Positions 36,301-51,300 of a DNA stretch of 64,000 nucleotides are shown one piece after another. The stretch lies in contig NW_019091452.1 in NCBI RefSeq assembly GCF_001949145.1, forward strand, positions 975,133-1,039,132. The letters are read 5' to 3'. The translations under genes and the position numbers were made by a program. The DNA is from Acanthaster planci (taxonomy: Eukaryota > Echinodermata > Asteroidea > Valvatida > Acanthasteridae). The stretch's first letter is position 1, and each line of letters starts with the position of its first letter. Under the pieces are notes generated by a model. It saw only the letters and a list, made by a program, of their open reading frames with translations. It did not search any database and had not been told where the DNA came from.

Positions 36301-39300
36301 GCAGAACAGCTTACGAACCCATGGTGGAAAGTGGACCTAGGTGCAGCCTATTGCTTACGAAAAATCACTCTGGTTAATAGAATACATGAGAATCCCGCCA
36401 TTGGCAAGTATTGTTTTTCTGTTAAAAGTACAGACGTAGGCCTATACGAAGTGATTACACACATAGGCCTACACTAAGAATTTTCCAAGCCACGACTTTG
36501 AATCCTATATGACATACTTGTTTCAACTCAAACGATTTCTCTTCATACGCCTTCGAATTGATAAGTGCAACTGCATTAGAGTAGACCAACCCATTAAGCC
36601 CCGCCCTATTGTGTTCTTACCAATCACAGCCATTAGTTATACCCGACATGCGTGAATAAATATCCAACATGCGTGCACGCACGTATGATGACTGGACTAC
36701 GTAGTGACAGATACGTGCTTAGTACCTATTTGCGCAGTGGGCGGGGCTTATTGGATTGGTTAATGAACAAGTGCTGTTGTTTGTGTGGTGGTTTCCTTCA
36801 AAGACGACATTGTCGTTAATACTTAAACACTGCCAAGTTAGAAACATCATTATTGAGAGAGACACCAACAGTTCAGTCTTCACGTTTCTACAACACCCAA
36901 ATTAAAACCCACCTCGGGATGCAATAATTAGTGGCTCGTCGATCACGTGTCGGCTACCGTTTGATATATGACTGGCAGGACGTTTTACGAAAGCGCACAG
37001 TGTGATAGGGCACCCTTTTCATATTTTATGGCTCTCATTTTCGACCGACCTATTTTGGGCTCCCAATCACGGAAAAAAAGTTTTTTCCCCGCCAGCCATG
37101 CTAAAAAGACCTACCCCCCCAAAAAAGAAATGAAGGAAAAAAAAATCGGCCGGCATGACCTTTGAAAACAAAAGCCCTGAAAACTCACGACTTTGCAAAC
37201 GACCAACAGCGACGGTCGGCGTTCGCGTGAACATTCGGCATACCGCACCTCCCCGTGGCCCACTGAGGTTCGTGCATAGCCCTACACCAGCAACATGGAT
37301 TTTGTTTAAAATTTTTTTTTTGTCGGATTTTTTTTTCGACCGACCGACCATATCTGAAGTGGTAAAAGAAATGAGAACCATAGAATTTAATAAGGGCGCC
37401 CATCGACGCAATCACGGCTCTTGACACTGATAACTTGGCGGGCGATACTAATAAACACCAAACTCTGGTTGTTCTGCCCTGACAGATGAAGACATTTCTA
37501 ACCTCGGCTTCTTCTTCGTGGAGCCAAAAAGGGGGGGGGGGGGGAACAGGGGCCCCCCTCCGCCAGGAAATAGAGGCTCAACAATGTTTCATGAAAAATC
37601 ATGAGAGAAATGTCTGAATTAAATTAGGAACAAAGAAAACAGTGACTGGAGCAATAATGGCACAGGCAGAATCTCAAGGCTTGTGTTGCCACGTCAGGAT
37701 TTAAAACATGAATCATTCATTCTTTGCAAATATTTGGTCACGTATTTCACTGTTTCCTGTCTACTCAGTGCTGGGAAATGAGCCTCCTATACAAGAAAAT
37801 TTGAACATATTGGTAGGACGTATGACGTTGATTATTGATAAAATGTAATGATGTAATACGTTTTAACGTCTCGTCAAAGCTGCAGGCATTCCAACTACTA
37901 AATTGCTACCCCCCCCCCCTTGAGCAGAAGCACCATGCAGAAGCGTATCGGTTGGAAAGGGCCATGCTGGTATGGAGTGCTCATTTCACGTTGTTGGTGG
38001 CGACGCGTACTCAACGCATGTATTTCAAAGTCGTCCGTGATCTAGCCAATTGAAGTTCCTACCAAAGAGGCATCTGTTGCTATGAAAATTGCGCCCTCTC
38101 TTAGTCCCGCTTAGGGCCCATATGGACAGTACCCTTAGCCATTTATGACAATAAAATATCAGTAATATACGCACTGTAACCATTACGGTATCACTTACAG
38201 AAAGACGCTTACGAGGTAATGTAATTCGTGCTGGTATGAGCTCCAACCATCTGCTTAACCCGGAGATAGGAAGGGTGCGAAACGATCAAGCTGTAAGCGG
38301 GGCGGTTGTAGATTTTACTCCCGAACCGTACGTCACTGCACGGTACGTCAGCGTAGATGTTCCCAGAAGCGGTCCTGGAACTATCGTCCAGTTGACAGAA
38401 GTTATGGTGGAAGAGTTCAATATGCATACGACTATGGGTGCCTCTTCAACAGGTATGACGTCGATTATTACAAAAAAATGCAACGATGTTATATCTATTA
38501 ACTATGGTAAACCTGTGTCCTAATCATAGCTAAGCGGCTCATTGCTTTTCAAAATGTAAAATGTCTGTCCAATTGAAACGAACGTTAAATGTGACTGAAA
38601 TTCATGCAGCCAGAAAGATAGAATGTTTCTTTACAAAGATTTTCCTCTATTCATAATCTTTGAATCCGCTGCGAGCGGAACAATAGAGGGCGTGTTGTTG
38701 GTACTCATCGCACATGCGCGCCATGAGGCGCAGAATGTGTGCGTTTGATGCGGAGCACGCTGATCACGTGTAACTAATGGTCTTTGCGTACGCACAGAAT
38801 GCGCAGAACGCGTACAAGAAACCCCTTGTAACCACCAGTCCTTCTTTGCCGATGGAGGGTGCACTTCAGCTTGGGGCGGCAGGGAGTGACTTTCACTCCC
38901 AAGCTTTCATCGACCACCGAGAGAATAACTTCATGAGCAGCGATCAGTACCAAGGCTCAATGGCCCCTCATCGCACATTCCTGACTGCCAGCGGGGTGGA
39001 TAAGGTTTTGTTGATTGAATGTTTCCCCTTTTGTTCTTTTTGTTGACATTATTCTGTCAAGCTGTCATTCTAACTGGTAACTCAAGTAGCCAGAGCTCAA
39101 CGCTGGAACAGGATGGTAATCGCTGGGATGCGGCGAGAGCCGTGGATGGATATCCAATGTACGGGGACACCAGCTGCAGTAGAACAAGTAAGCGTGTTCA
39201 TGCAGGCGCATAGCAAGGATCTTGCTGCGAAAGAACTTACCTAGGTTAGGTTTTACACACCCAAAGCCCGAAGTTGGATCAACCATGCATCACGTTTTGA

Positions 39301-42300
39301 AACTAGGTATCCTTTATTCAGTGCACTGCTGGACTTTCTTATAGTCTTACTCTTTCTTTAATACTCACAAAACGAAGACACCAAAAAACTTAGAGGGATA
39401 ATACGCTACTGTGATCGTGCCCTTAAAACATTTGTATACGTTTTCTGACGACGCTCTGGATACGAATACCAATACAGATTCAAAGACGGAATCTGACCTA
39501 ACAATTGATACCAAACTTTGCAAGTCTAGGTTCTGATATACAAGATAGAGTGTGTAACACCATCGAATTTACTCAGAACTTATCTTTGATTAAAAACTTA
39601 ATGCTTCACTCTATAACACCAAGTTTGTTTCATTAAAGCGATCGTAGTAAGTTATCAGCAAGGCTTGTTTTTCATTTCCTTTTTTTTTTTTGACGTCGAA
39701 GGCAGATCTGTAACAAAGTGTAATATCATTTCCCCTCAGATATTCAACAAAATCCGTGGTGGAAGAGCGACCTCACTTCTGTACGATGTGTTGGAGCAGT
39801 TGCCATCCGGAACATAGATGCCCTTCGACGTAAGCCTGGAAGGAGTCAACTTATCACACGGGCATGTCGAATTTAAAAACCTGATGGTCTAGTACCGTGC
39901 CGTTTTCCATTGACAACACATGAAACCAATTAGATTTTTGGGGTGGTAGATAATGTGTTAAGGGAGACAGGAAACTACGCCAGCGTGGCAAAATTTTGGT
40001 CCTCATTGTTGTTGTCTTGAATTTCAGACAACACGCGCCTAAATTTAATGGGCGCTGTTGCACGTGCTGGCTTGAGTGACACGCCTACCGATAACGCGAT
40101 GTGTGGTTCGTCTGTGACCCAGTACCAAGCTTTTATCAATGACTGGATTGAATTCACCTGCGATCCGTCCAGACTGGCACGGTACGTTAGCATCAATATT
40201 CCCGGTGAAGCGGCTCTTATACTATGCGAAGTAAGAGTTCTGCCGTGTGATCTCCAACCTCCAGGTAAATATTTTAACTGTTTTGAAGTTTTCTACCAGC
40301 AATCAGATTTCTGGGTTTACCACCCTCTTACTGTAGGGAACCGTACCTGGGTCAGGGCGCACTCATCCTTCCAATACGCGTCACGGAGGTAATTAACCCA
40401 TAAAGCTTATACTTTTTAGGCACTTCCTGGGCACGCGGTGTGAAGGTGGTCTCTTTGCTTTGGTCTCGAGTGTAGGACGTACTCTGCATTTTGCCTCTAT
40501 TAATTTGCAGTGTGGGAGAGTATCAATGCTAGAAACCCTACTAAGTACTTATCATTGCATAAATACTTCAAAAGATCTTCTGTCGGAGAAATTGTACGAT
40601 TTATGGGGCCCAATGTGGTAAATGTTTTCTGTATTACAAGGTGTCACAGTGTATTGGCTAGCTGTGTTAGCCACGTGCCCTATTAGCCTTCGACCATCCA
40701 TTGTATTAGTATTTATGGTACCGTCTAGTCATTACACTACACCAACTGTTTTCATATTTAATAAATTGTAGTTCTGGAGTTAGACATCATTTATTGTTCA
40801 CGTGTTCTCCAAGTGCTTGTCCGCTTTAATTAGGGGGCCGTTCCTCCTTCCTCCCACCGTCCAACTGACGTGGGGCTGGTCCGCTACTTTACTTTGTCCT
40901 TAATTATGTCATCGGTACCACAGGCTTCAGCTGCGTTTGAAGCATATGTCGAAGGGTTGTCTGTTTTCCAGAAAGAAGTTCAAAACAATGTAGTCCTCTC
41001 CATGCGTCTGCCTACTGAGTTAACATTCGTTTTAAATCAGTTTATAGGTAGCCCTGAGGTTGTAAACATATTTTACAATTTGAACAAAAACTTGCAGAAC
41101 GGTTTAAAACTTGCTGGTATCTTTGTTCTTTATTTAATCCCAAAATTGTTTTGGGTTTGAATGGTATTGTAATTTTTTAGAAGGGGGAAAACTTTGCATT
41201 CTATCAATAGTTGGGGTTGGGTGCAGTGATAACTGACAAAGTCATAAGCATAGAATCGATGAGATATTTCCGTTTTGTGAGTTTTGAAATGTGGCATGCA
41301 CCGGTCTGTCGAAATGCCATCCGAGAATGGCATGATGATTTTCTGCTTACTCGATACGTGTTGAAGATTTATGTAGGGACGGATTTTGTTCTATCCATGT
41401 ATACATTCTTTGACTTACATGTGTGCGTGTTGATTCAGCACTCAACTTGACTGAAAAACCAAGAGATCAAAGCTCCGCAGTGAGCGGACAAGATGCTGGA
41501 AAAGCCTTCGATGGACTCCCAGAAGAACCCTTCTGCAGCCTCACGGGTAAGTTCTCTGTTAGTAAAGTTAACCCTGGCCGTGATCGAATACAACCCACAA
41601 TGAGCCCCGAGTCGGATCAAGAGATGGCTCACTTTCCCTAGCGACAGGGGCTCCTTTGGTGGGAACTGCACTGTTCACGAACGACTGTGAAATGCACGCG
41701 TTACGGTCATATCGGTACTAACAAAATGAACACTCCTCACCAACATGACTGTTTTCAACCGCGGGCTTTTGCTTAAGGCAGATTGCCTCACCAAGATGTG
41801 TACTAACTTCAGCAGATTTGTTTTGGTCATTTTTGTGCTTAGTAACCATCAAGTTCGGATCTTGTGACGGCTTCTCGTTTATTTTGACAACTGCCAAAAC
41901 TTGAAATGGTGTTACAAATTGTAGTCTCCATACACATCCGGCTGCCGTGCTTTTTTTCTCATCAGGAAATGAAGAGAACCCGTGGTGGAGGGTGGACCTG
42001 GAGTCAAGTTACTGTCTTGGAATAATCCAAGTCAGGAATACAGGCAGTCCAACAGGTACGATGCGTTTGTTTCTGTTTTGTAATGGGATTACAAACAGAG
42101 ATACAAAGTGCGCAAAAAGAGGATATTCAAGCAACTGCAATATGAACACTGACATTCAGAACTATTTACTTCTCCATCACAGAACCCAACTTGCAGGATT
42201 CTGTCGTAAGGGCTGGCCTAAGCGAAGTTCATACCAACAACATCATGTGTGGTACACCTCTGACCAGTGAACAGTCCACCATCAATGACTGGATAAAGTT

Positions 42301-45300
42301 TACGTGCGACCCACCCGTACTTGCCCGGTATGTTAGCGTCGACATACCAGGACCCGCGAGCCTCAAACTATGCGAGGTGACGGTATCCCCCTGCGACTTG
42401 CAACAAAAGGGTAAATCCATTTTAAAGTAGTGACCTCAAGAACTTGCCGAGTGCAACTGATTGCGTGGTAAAATATGATTGATGAAATCATTATCGCATC
42501 AAGTCCCTATTTAGTTTAAATCCTATAAAAAGCACTGTTCTTTGTTTAATTTATAACCACCGCCCTTCGATAAAGATGGCGTTTCAAAAATTCCATCATG
42601 TGAACTTTTCTTGGGTATGTGGTTTGTGCAACTTTCTTTTAATGTAAATGCAATGAAACTATCGGAAATACGTGGATCAGTTTGGTTATTGAAATGCGCA
42701 CTTTCAGAATATTCTTAAACATTTCAATGATTTTGTGCTACAAATAAGAACATTGGTGTGGTGTCATAAGTGGAAGAAATTGTTGAAATTTTAATCTGGG
42801 GATTTTCAGTTCAAAACGTGAATCCAAATCTTCTCAAAGAAAATATTTATGCGAAGACTTTACTCACTGACCATAGAACTGTAGTGAACTCAACTAATTA
42901 CCACCAAATAAATGAAATCGATATCAACAAAACATCCAAAAATCAGGCGGTTTAATTTTTGTGAGTTTTAAGTGGACCGGTTTGGATTTCTTGCTTTGGA
43001 TAATACCACAATTTTGGTCATAAAACTGTTAATTTGCATGGGGGGAAAACATAAGGCACACACAAAACCTTTCAGCATAACCAGCTTCACATTCCGCACA
43101 ATTTTAAGAGAGACAGGTTGCCGCAGTCGGCGATTAGCTTGTGTAGTCATTGATAAGAATGACAAGAAAATGTCTTCAAACCTTTTTTGTGAATTATGTG
43201 ACTACATGTAATTTAAACTAGAGTCCAGTTCTTACTCAGCGCAGAAGCAAACCTGCACGGGAATTTGCGACGTTCGTAAATTCAAATAGGGCCTATCCGC
43301 TACGAATTCGCAGATGCTCAACACATTTCAACTAGAACGAATTTGTCGGCAAATATCTAGAGATGTCAAATTTGCTTCCCCTTCACGTTCACCTGAAGTG
43401 TTCAAACAGTTCTTAGGCTTCAAATTCTTAATTACAGCAAAAGTTATGGATTTTACTGTGGTTGCAAATCGTGCTCGTCTTGGTGACGCTGGAGACAACG
43501 ATTCCTCCATCACTGCCTACAAAGGTGCAGAAGACGTCTCTGTTGGCGTGTCATTCGGCCGCCAGCTGCCAACGGGAGGGAGGAGCAATGACCTCCCCTC
43601 TGGATCAGTGGTACTGGCTGATCCGTCAACGGGATGTGCAGACAAATTGGTTTTACGATTACCAGAGGAGGGTGGATTGAATAGGACAGGCGTCTTCTTC
43701 TCTGAGATGATCAGTGATGACATCACTACCAGGGTACAGGTCGTCATCTTACCTGATGGTAACAAATTATTTCAATGCATTCTGCAACAAAATTATTAGT
43801 ATTGGAAGTAGCATCGGCGCGATGTTATCATTAGGTACCAAATATTTTGAGTAATTTTCTGCCCTCACTTTGATTTCTATTCCTTCAAGATACCTTTGCC
43901 GTATTTAAATATAATGCTGATTTATCTGTCCCCTGTCAGGAAATGACACCGACGTGCGTCCTACTCAACGAACACAGACAGCAAACATCGGAGATTCCGT
44001 AATGCTGCAAATGCACGATGTTAACTCACCTAGCACCGATTATAGGTGGAGGCATAATGGAGGTGTCATCATTGAATCTTGGAACAACTTCCTGAACGTG
44101 ACAATACCAAACGTAACTGTGGAGAAAGAGGGAATATACGCATGCTTTGCTTTAGATCAGGAAAATGAACAACTACATGGCATCATGAGACTTATAGTTA
44201 GAGGTTTGTTGTCAACACTTGAATCTTCACGCTTTTCGTTACTGTGCATTGCCAAATCTCTGGTGTTGAAAACAACACTTTTTGGTGTTATCAGATAACC
44301 GCACCATAAGGTGTTACTTTAGTACCGCTCGTGTTAATTCACACACCTATAAGTGTTACAGTGTACAGGCGTGTCATATATAGCGTGGACCTCTGCACAA
44401 AAGTAGTCCTCATAATGCAGGGTACGATGGCGTTGTGTGGACTTGCACATGTCCACACAAGGTTTCCCCTTCTCTGGAAAAGGGATTTAGAGGCATTTTG
44501 TGGTATGGGTCATCGGTAGTAAAAGGAAGAGGAAAAGTCAAGGAAACCTTGAAAAAAAAACAGCCAAAAATCTTGTTCCTTGTCGAAGAAAAATGAATAT
44601 TTTCACTGAGTTTTTTAACTGGACGAAAACAAAGGAATGTCCACAGTATGTAACGTAAACATGCATGCACTAGAGGGTGTTAAACGTAACACGAAGATGG
44701 TGTTGAAATAACACGAACAAAATTTAAGAGCGGTGACAAGTGTTGGTGAAGTCCTCTGGTAACACCCGAAGTGTTAAATGTAACACCCCCGTTTTTCTTA
44801 CTGACGCTATTTCTCATATGTTGTGAACGAGGGAATGATTTGTGTGATATCTCGATATAGAATTTTACCAAAGCGAGCCTAAGAATCAACACAGATAAAA
44901 AAAGTACTCCGGCATTGATGTGGGAGCTTAAGTTTAGCTAGCTGTTCTTCTTTTGGCCGCGAGTTCATGCAGATGTGTTTTCTTAACATGTTAGAAAGAT
45001 GATATCTTGTTTTTCTACTGCATGCTTTAAAATGGGGAAAAAGGTTTTCCCTTTGAAACAATCCCCTATCGTGTCATTCGACCACCAGAATCGGAAACCA
45101 TTACTGCGGTGGCACGACCCTCATGGAGAGGTGGTTTCGCGCTTTGACCAATAGGGTGTCGTGATTTGCCAAATGCACGTGCGCGTCAAGCGTCAATGTG
45201 CGTGTGAGTGTGGTGCCACTGCAGTTACCGCGTCTAGTCGGATTTGTTTATAGGCTAAACGTATGCTGAGGCTTTAAGATTATCATTTGAATCACTAACA

Positions 45301-48300
45301 CGTGTTTATTAATATCAGGTTGTCCCTTTGGATTGTGGGCTCCACCTTCGTGTCTGAAAATCTGCCGTCGATGCTACAATGGCGGTGTATGTGATGACAA
45401 GTCTGGTACATGTGTGTGTCCTCCAGGATTCAGTGGAGACAGTTGTGAGCAAGGTGAATAGACTTACAGCCTTTTAGACACTTGGTGGCAGTAGACAGAT
45501 ATGTCGAGTATTTCTAGTGTTGTTAAACCACTCCTAAAATACGATGTTGATTGTTGTCTGTACGGCTTTTTACGCAGCCTCAGAGGGCGAACCCCTTTTA
45601 TTGCGTTAGCCCCTTGAAAGAAATAAGAGCAAATTTAATCATCAGGGAAAAATAATGTTAAAAGAAGTTTCAATTCTTTTACGTAATTAAAAAAAAAACT
45701 TGTTTTGATCATCTGTGGAAACCACAGCACAGGGTCGTCATGTGTTTGGCAAGACTGCTGATCAGCGATGCTCTAATAGCACTGATGCACACAACGATGC
45801 TTGCCGAGGGCGTTTGTTTTGTCTACCAGACCCTTATGGATGCTCCTGTGCTGCAGGTTACAAAGGATTAGACTGTATGCAAGGTACCATGTTTGGAAGT
45901 AAATTGAATGTAGAACTCTGCTGTTTAATCTACGGTGCATTATACGTGTTTGTTGTTCTGCACGAATAGGTGAAACTATTAGATTGTTAAAAGTTCTCGA
46001 CTATTGCAATTAATATTTAGATATTCTAGTCTTCCGCGGTATTATTGTTAAAGGATAAAATGCTTTGTATATTTTTGTAATGTCTCTTTTTATATAAATC
46101 AAATGTCAGACTGTGATGACGGAACGTTTGGTGCAGGTTGCCAGCAGACTTGTCACTGTGCATCAGGAGGAACGTGCAGTAAAGATACAGGAGAATGTAG
46201 CACGGGTGAGATGAGTTATTCTAAATCAAATAAATTGAAAAATATGAGGTTTTTTGACCCAACATTTATTTCCGTTTTGCCACGTGTATATAAAGTTATA
46301 CAGAAGCTCAATAAATGAAAGATTTATGACTACAAGAGTGAAAGTTAAATAAGACCATGAGACATTGAAATAAAAGGGGGCCAAGATGGAGGCATATTCA
46401 GAAGACAAAGTCTTATACGGAAAGGCCTCGTTAAGACAACAAAAAGAACTAGACAAGGAAGACTAAAAACAAATTATAGATACAAAAGATAATTGCAGTA
46501 CAATACAGTCAAAACAAAACAAGGACGAACCAATAGACTGAGATGTAACAAAAAATGGAATTACCAAAAACTAGAAACGTTAGAAGAACAGAAGGAAGAT
46601 TAGAATGATAAATGGGAAGGAGCTGCCGCAGATAATAAGAAACATTGTGCTTTTGGTAAGTTGCCTTTAAAGCATCCCACAGTTGATTGTGGTTTATTAG
46701 TTTATTCATTATAACGATTGATGTATAGAGATTAAGTCTATTCCCTGAATTTTTTTTATTATCGTGGGCGTCTTTATCGTGACTCAGTGCTGCAAACCTG
46801 AACTTTTTATCGTGTTTGTTTGGTCAGGTTGTGCGGCATCATATTTCGGAAGTAACTGTCAGTGCTCAAGTAAGTTAAATTTCGACAAGAATTAGTGAAC
46901 AAAATCATTAGTTCGGCAAAAAGATATCACAACACTGTTGCAGAGAAATGGCAAATTGGAAAAAAATACAGAGTTGAAACCAGATGATAGTTTGAACTGC
47001 ATACGTAGATGTTTGGTTTCATTCGAACTGTATTCTGGGCTTTATTTAGTTTATCCTGTAGCTTCTGAATTCAACATTTCGAGCCCGTTTGAAATCACAT
47101 GCTGCCGCTGGCATAGCAAAGAGGGACAAGGTTTCATCTAGTACTGCCTCCCCCTCCAACTGCCTATTCTCCCCTAGGAAAACTTTGGAAACTTATTCCC
47201 CTTGGTGCTATCTGAGGTCATATCTCCATTAAACCCAGGATCATAAGGAACTTGTGAGGACTTGTATTCCATGAAGGGTTGAAGTTGTAACGCTAAAAAT
47301 GTGGGCCTTATAAATTTTGAAGAAGCAAAAATTGTCCGTTCGAAGTTTTTCTTTGTTCTCAGAGAAGGTGGAGTGGGCGAGATGAAAGGCTCTGCTATTT
47401 TGAGTAATACATTTTCTGTCATGACCCAACAATATTACTGACGGGTTGAATCAGTTATTCATGCACTTTCAGCTGAGAATGCTGTTCTGGGGCTCGAAGC
47501 GACATCAGGCGACCCTCGTCAATTATTCGTTACGTGGCAACCAGATCTGTGCGCTTCTAGATATGAATTGACAATCAGGGACGAGTGTGCGGACGTGGTA
47601 TCCCAAGAATTGACATCTGAGAATGCTTACCATTTCGTCACTGGCCTGGAGTACCCACTAAGCCATAGAGTTTACATGCGACCGGTGTACCCGGGTGATG
47701 AACTTGGACCTGAGGTGACATTTCCGCAAACAACTGGTAAACCCACGTAATTCGAATTAATGTTGTAAGCAACTTCTTAGTCCTTACTCCAAAAAAGGCC
47801 AGTCATTATACTCAATTCAAAAGCCAAATGTTTATCTTATGACGAATAGCTGCAGTGTGCAATTTTCGGTGGGTGTTATGTTTAAAATTCCCTACTTTAT
47901 CTTGATTTGTGTGTCGCTAGAACCAACTATGGCACCAGTTGACGTGAATTTCACTTTAGCTGCACCATACAGCCTGAGTTTCTCCTGGAGTAAGCCACCT
48001 TGTGGAAGCCGGGGTGGTATCACCACAGGCTACACGTACAAACTGACTGAAGGAAGTCCGGAATCCCAAGTAATCATTCAGACAGTGACATCAGAGGAAT
48101 CGGTGACCATCGAAGGTTTAACGCCGCTGACTGAGTACAGTTTTCAGGTTGCTGCCAATACCATTGCGGGAACTGGACCGTACAGTCAGGCTGCTGTGGG
48201 GACAACGCTACAAGGTTCATGGAAGGTTTTCTCCCTTTGCAAGTTAATCTTTTTGATTGCATGTGAAAATTTCTATGATCAATCTTCCTGTTTCCCCTTA

Positions 48301-51300
48301 GCATCATGTTTTCTGTCGCTTTATCCTTTGATTTGGAATTTGGAGAATTATCTTTTAAACGGAGATATCGGCGATATCTGGGTATTAGGGAATAGTACAT
48401 GCGAAGTGCTCGATTATGGTGGTTCTGTTGATGCGTATCGCTGTCAAGCAAGATAGCCTTGTTGGCAGTTCCTAAATCTATAATTACTGGAACATTTATT
48501 TTTTTATTTGAATAGGGCTTGCGGCGATCATAATGTTAGGCCTAATGTCAGTGATCCAGAACAAAACATTGTTCAAGGATAAATATATACTTGACTAAAT
48601 AACTCCTGGCATCACTTATGAGTTAGGAAATTTCTTCAAATTAATTTCAACAGAGCTTTTGTTTACCGAGGAACAAAACTCCTGCTTTGCATTGCAGTCA
48701 TGGTGTGTTATTTGACGGATAATGTAATGACCTGAGTGAGATTATGGACCTACCAATCAGATGACGGGGGTGCCTTTAAGGCGTTTTATACAATATGGAC
48801 TACGTTTCTTTTATCGAAACAGCATCACCTTTTCATGAAACTCTGGCCAATTTAGATTTGAAAAGTGATAGGCATGTATTCGTATACCATCCTTTCACAC
48901 CACCATCCCTAAAATGGCGATACAGAAACAGGTGTATAGTGTTTACTCTTTTATAGAAGTCCAAAGTACAGCTGAAATCACATCAGTCCCGGTATCAACG
49001 GGAGAAGGAAGCACACTCCATCCGTCTACGCGAGTATCGACTACGGCAGATGCCTTGACCACGCTCAAGCCGTCAACTTCTGAACCAACTCAGGTACCAA
49101 CGACAACATCTATAACACTCGAGCCGTCAACTACTGAAGCATCTCAGGCACCAACGACGTCAGTAGTATCCACAACATTCGAGCCGTCAACTACTGAAGC
49201 AACTCAGGTACCAACGGCACCCGTAGCATCCACAACATTCCAGCCAGAAACTACTGAAGCAACTCAGGTACCAACGACACCAGAAGCATCCACAACATTC
49301 CAGCCGGCAACTACTGGAGCAACTCAGGTACCAACGACACAAGTAGCACCTACAACATTCGAATCGTCAATAACAGAAGCATTCACAACATTCGAGCCGT
49401 CAACTACTGAAGTAACTCATGTATTAACGACACCAGAGGCATCCACGACATTTGAGCCGTCAACTACTGAAGCAACTCAGGTACCAACGACACCCGTAGC
49501 ACCCACAACATTTGAGCCGTCAACTACTGAAGCAACTCAGGTACCAACGACACCCGTAGCACCCACAACATTCGAGCCGGCAACTACTGAAGCAACTCAG
49601 GTACCAACGGCACCCGTAGCATCCACAACATTCGAGCCGGTAACTACTGAAGCAACTCAGGTATCAACGATGCCAGTAGCATCCACAGCACTTGAGCTGT
49701 CAACTACTGAAGTAACTCGGGTACGAACTACGCAAGAGGCAGCCACCACATTCCCGCCATCAACTATGGAAGTCGATGAGCCATTGTTAGTTACTTCTGT
49801 TCCTGAATCAATCACCAACGAGACAACCAGACCACCTTCCAAAACAAGTAATTGTTCACCTTTTCTCTGTATTATTAGACATGGATAGTTTAGAACCACA
49901 TACTTTTGATGTCTTTTTGTTGAACGCCCACCAATGACAGCGTCTATTATCTGGCAGATGAGCAACCTGACATTGGTCCACCCTCATCGGCAGTCGCTGG
50001 TGGAGTGGCAGCTGCTGTTGTGATTCTCATTACGTTGATGGTAGTCGCTGCTGTGGTGCATAACAGGTAGATTCTACGAGCACACCTCGTAGTCTTTTTT
50101 TTCACAAACTGCAAAAATTCCATGCTATATTAAAGGCAGATTCAGAGGTGCCATGGCCCCTCCCCAAAAGGAGTAAAAAAAAAATCTTTTTTAATTTTAA
50201 AGGGGGATTTTTAAATTTATTTTATTCCCTCAGTTCTAAAAAGCACCTAAAAGCCCAGAAATGTAACTTCCCCACTCGAAAAGGCCATAAATTGCTGCCT
50301 AAAAATCCATTTTTGGCAATTTCGCCCCCAAAAATAACTTTGTCCGCCGTCTGAAAATATGCTTCTGGATCTGCCCTTGTGTAATATACAGCGTGTGTCA
50401 TTTTATATTGTGAAAGAATTTGGGTACAACTCATCCTGTGAATAATTTTGTTTTCTCTTGAAGGGCCCGCCTTGTAAACCAGCCGTCAGCTGATGTCAAC
50501 GTTGGTGTCTCAATGGAAGAAATAAGCACAGACTTTGTTCCTGGTAAGTTTACTACCCCCCCCTCCAAAAAGAATGTTTTTCTGATGTAGCATTCGATTA
50601 AGATAACTTGGATTCGTGTTCATAAATAAACGTAGCTAGATTATGATCACGCGTCAGCCTATAGATCATTTTTTCCTTGAAGTAATAAAGTTAATTAAAA
50701 GTGGTTCTAAAACGTGCCGTTCGTAGTTATCGATTCTAAAGGTGAGTGGCGGGGAATTCTTTCAAAATAGTCCCTGCAATGCCTGAAACCTTATTTTAGA
50801 TAATTTAGAAACCTTTTTTCTATTTAATACAAATGATTATGGAACTATTTGTCTGACTGGTGTTTGACAATTCATTGATTACACTGGCCATTTTTTACGT
50901 AAATTCAAATTCAGAACTCCCAAATGAAAAGTAGAATACACAAATGAATATCAAAAATATTAAGAATTGCACACATTTTTGTTACAATACTAAAAATATT
51001 TTTGTTAATTAAAGTATTCTTTATGGCTTATGTTTCACAACACAAATGTTTCAAAATATTTTTTACAGAATGATAAAATGAATTTATAAATGAATTGAGA
51101 ATCCTCGAATTGAGTAAACTGTATTTTTGTTTCATCAATACAGTACATGTATTAAGTTCCAAACTTTCGGACATTGTTATTCTGTGTAGACGGGGTCTAT
51201 CAGGTTCAAGAACCCATTGGCGATGGTATGGGTCAGGATTCGTTCTCCTGGTCCACATCAAAGAACTCGATTACGACGACCGAATCCTGGCCGACGCCCG

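Larger units (their letters stand above)
33735..36304 (+). other. Receptor intron 2 with transposon debris
   Basis: No further exon found. It contains the CGAC-rich minisatellite (35554-35684), the GIY-YIG fragment (35836-36078) and one ambiguous base (n) near 34956. Confidence 0.7.

Noticed and set aside
47839-48456. 205-codon ORF taken as one exon
   Set aside because: The FN3 domain ends at a phase-1 donor at 48215. The following residues are hydrophobic intron readthrough without domain features.
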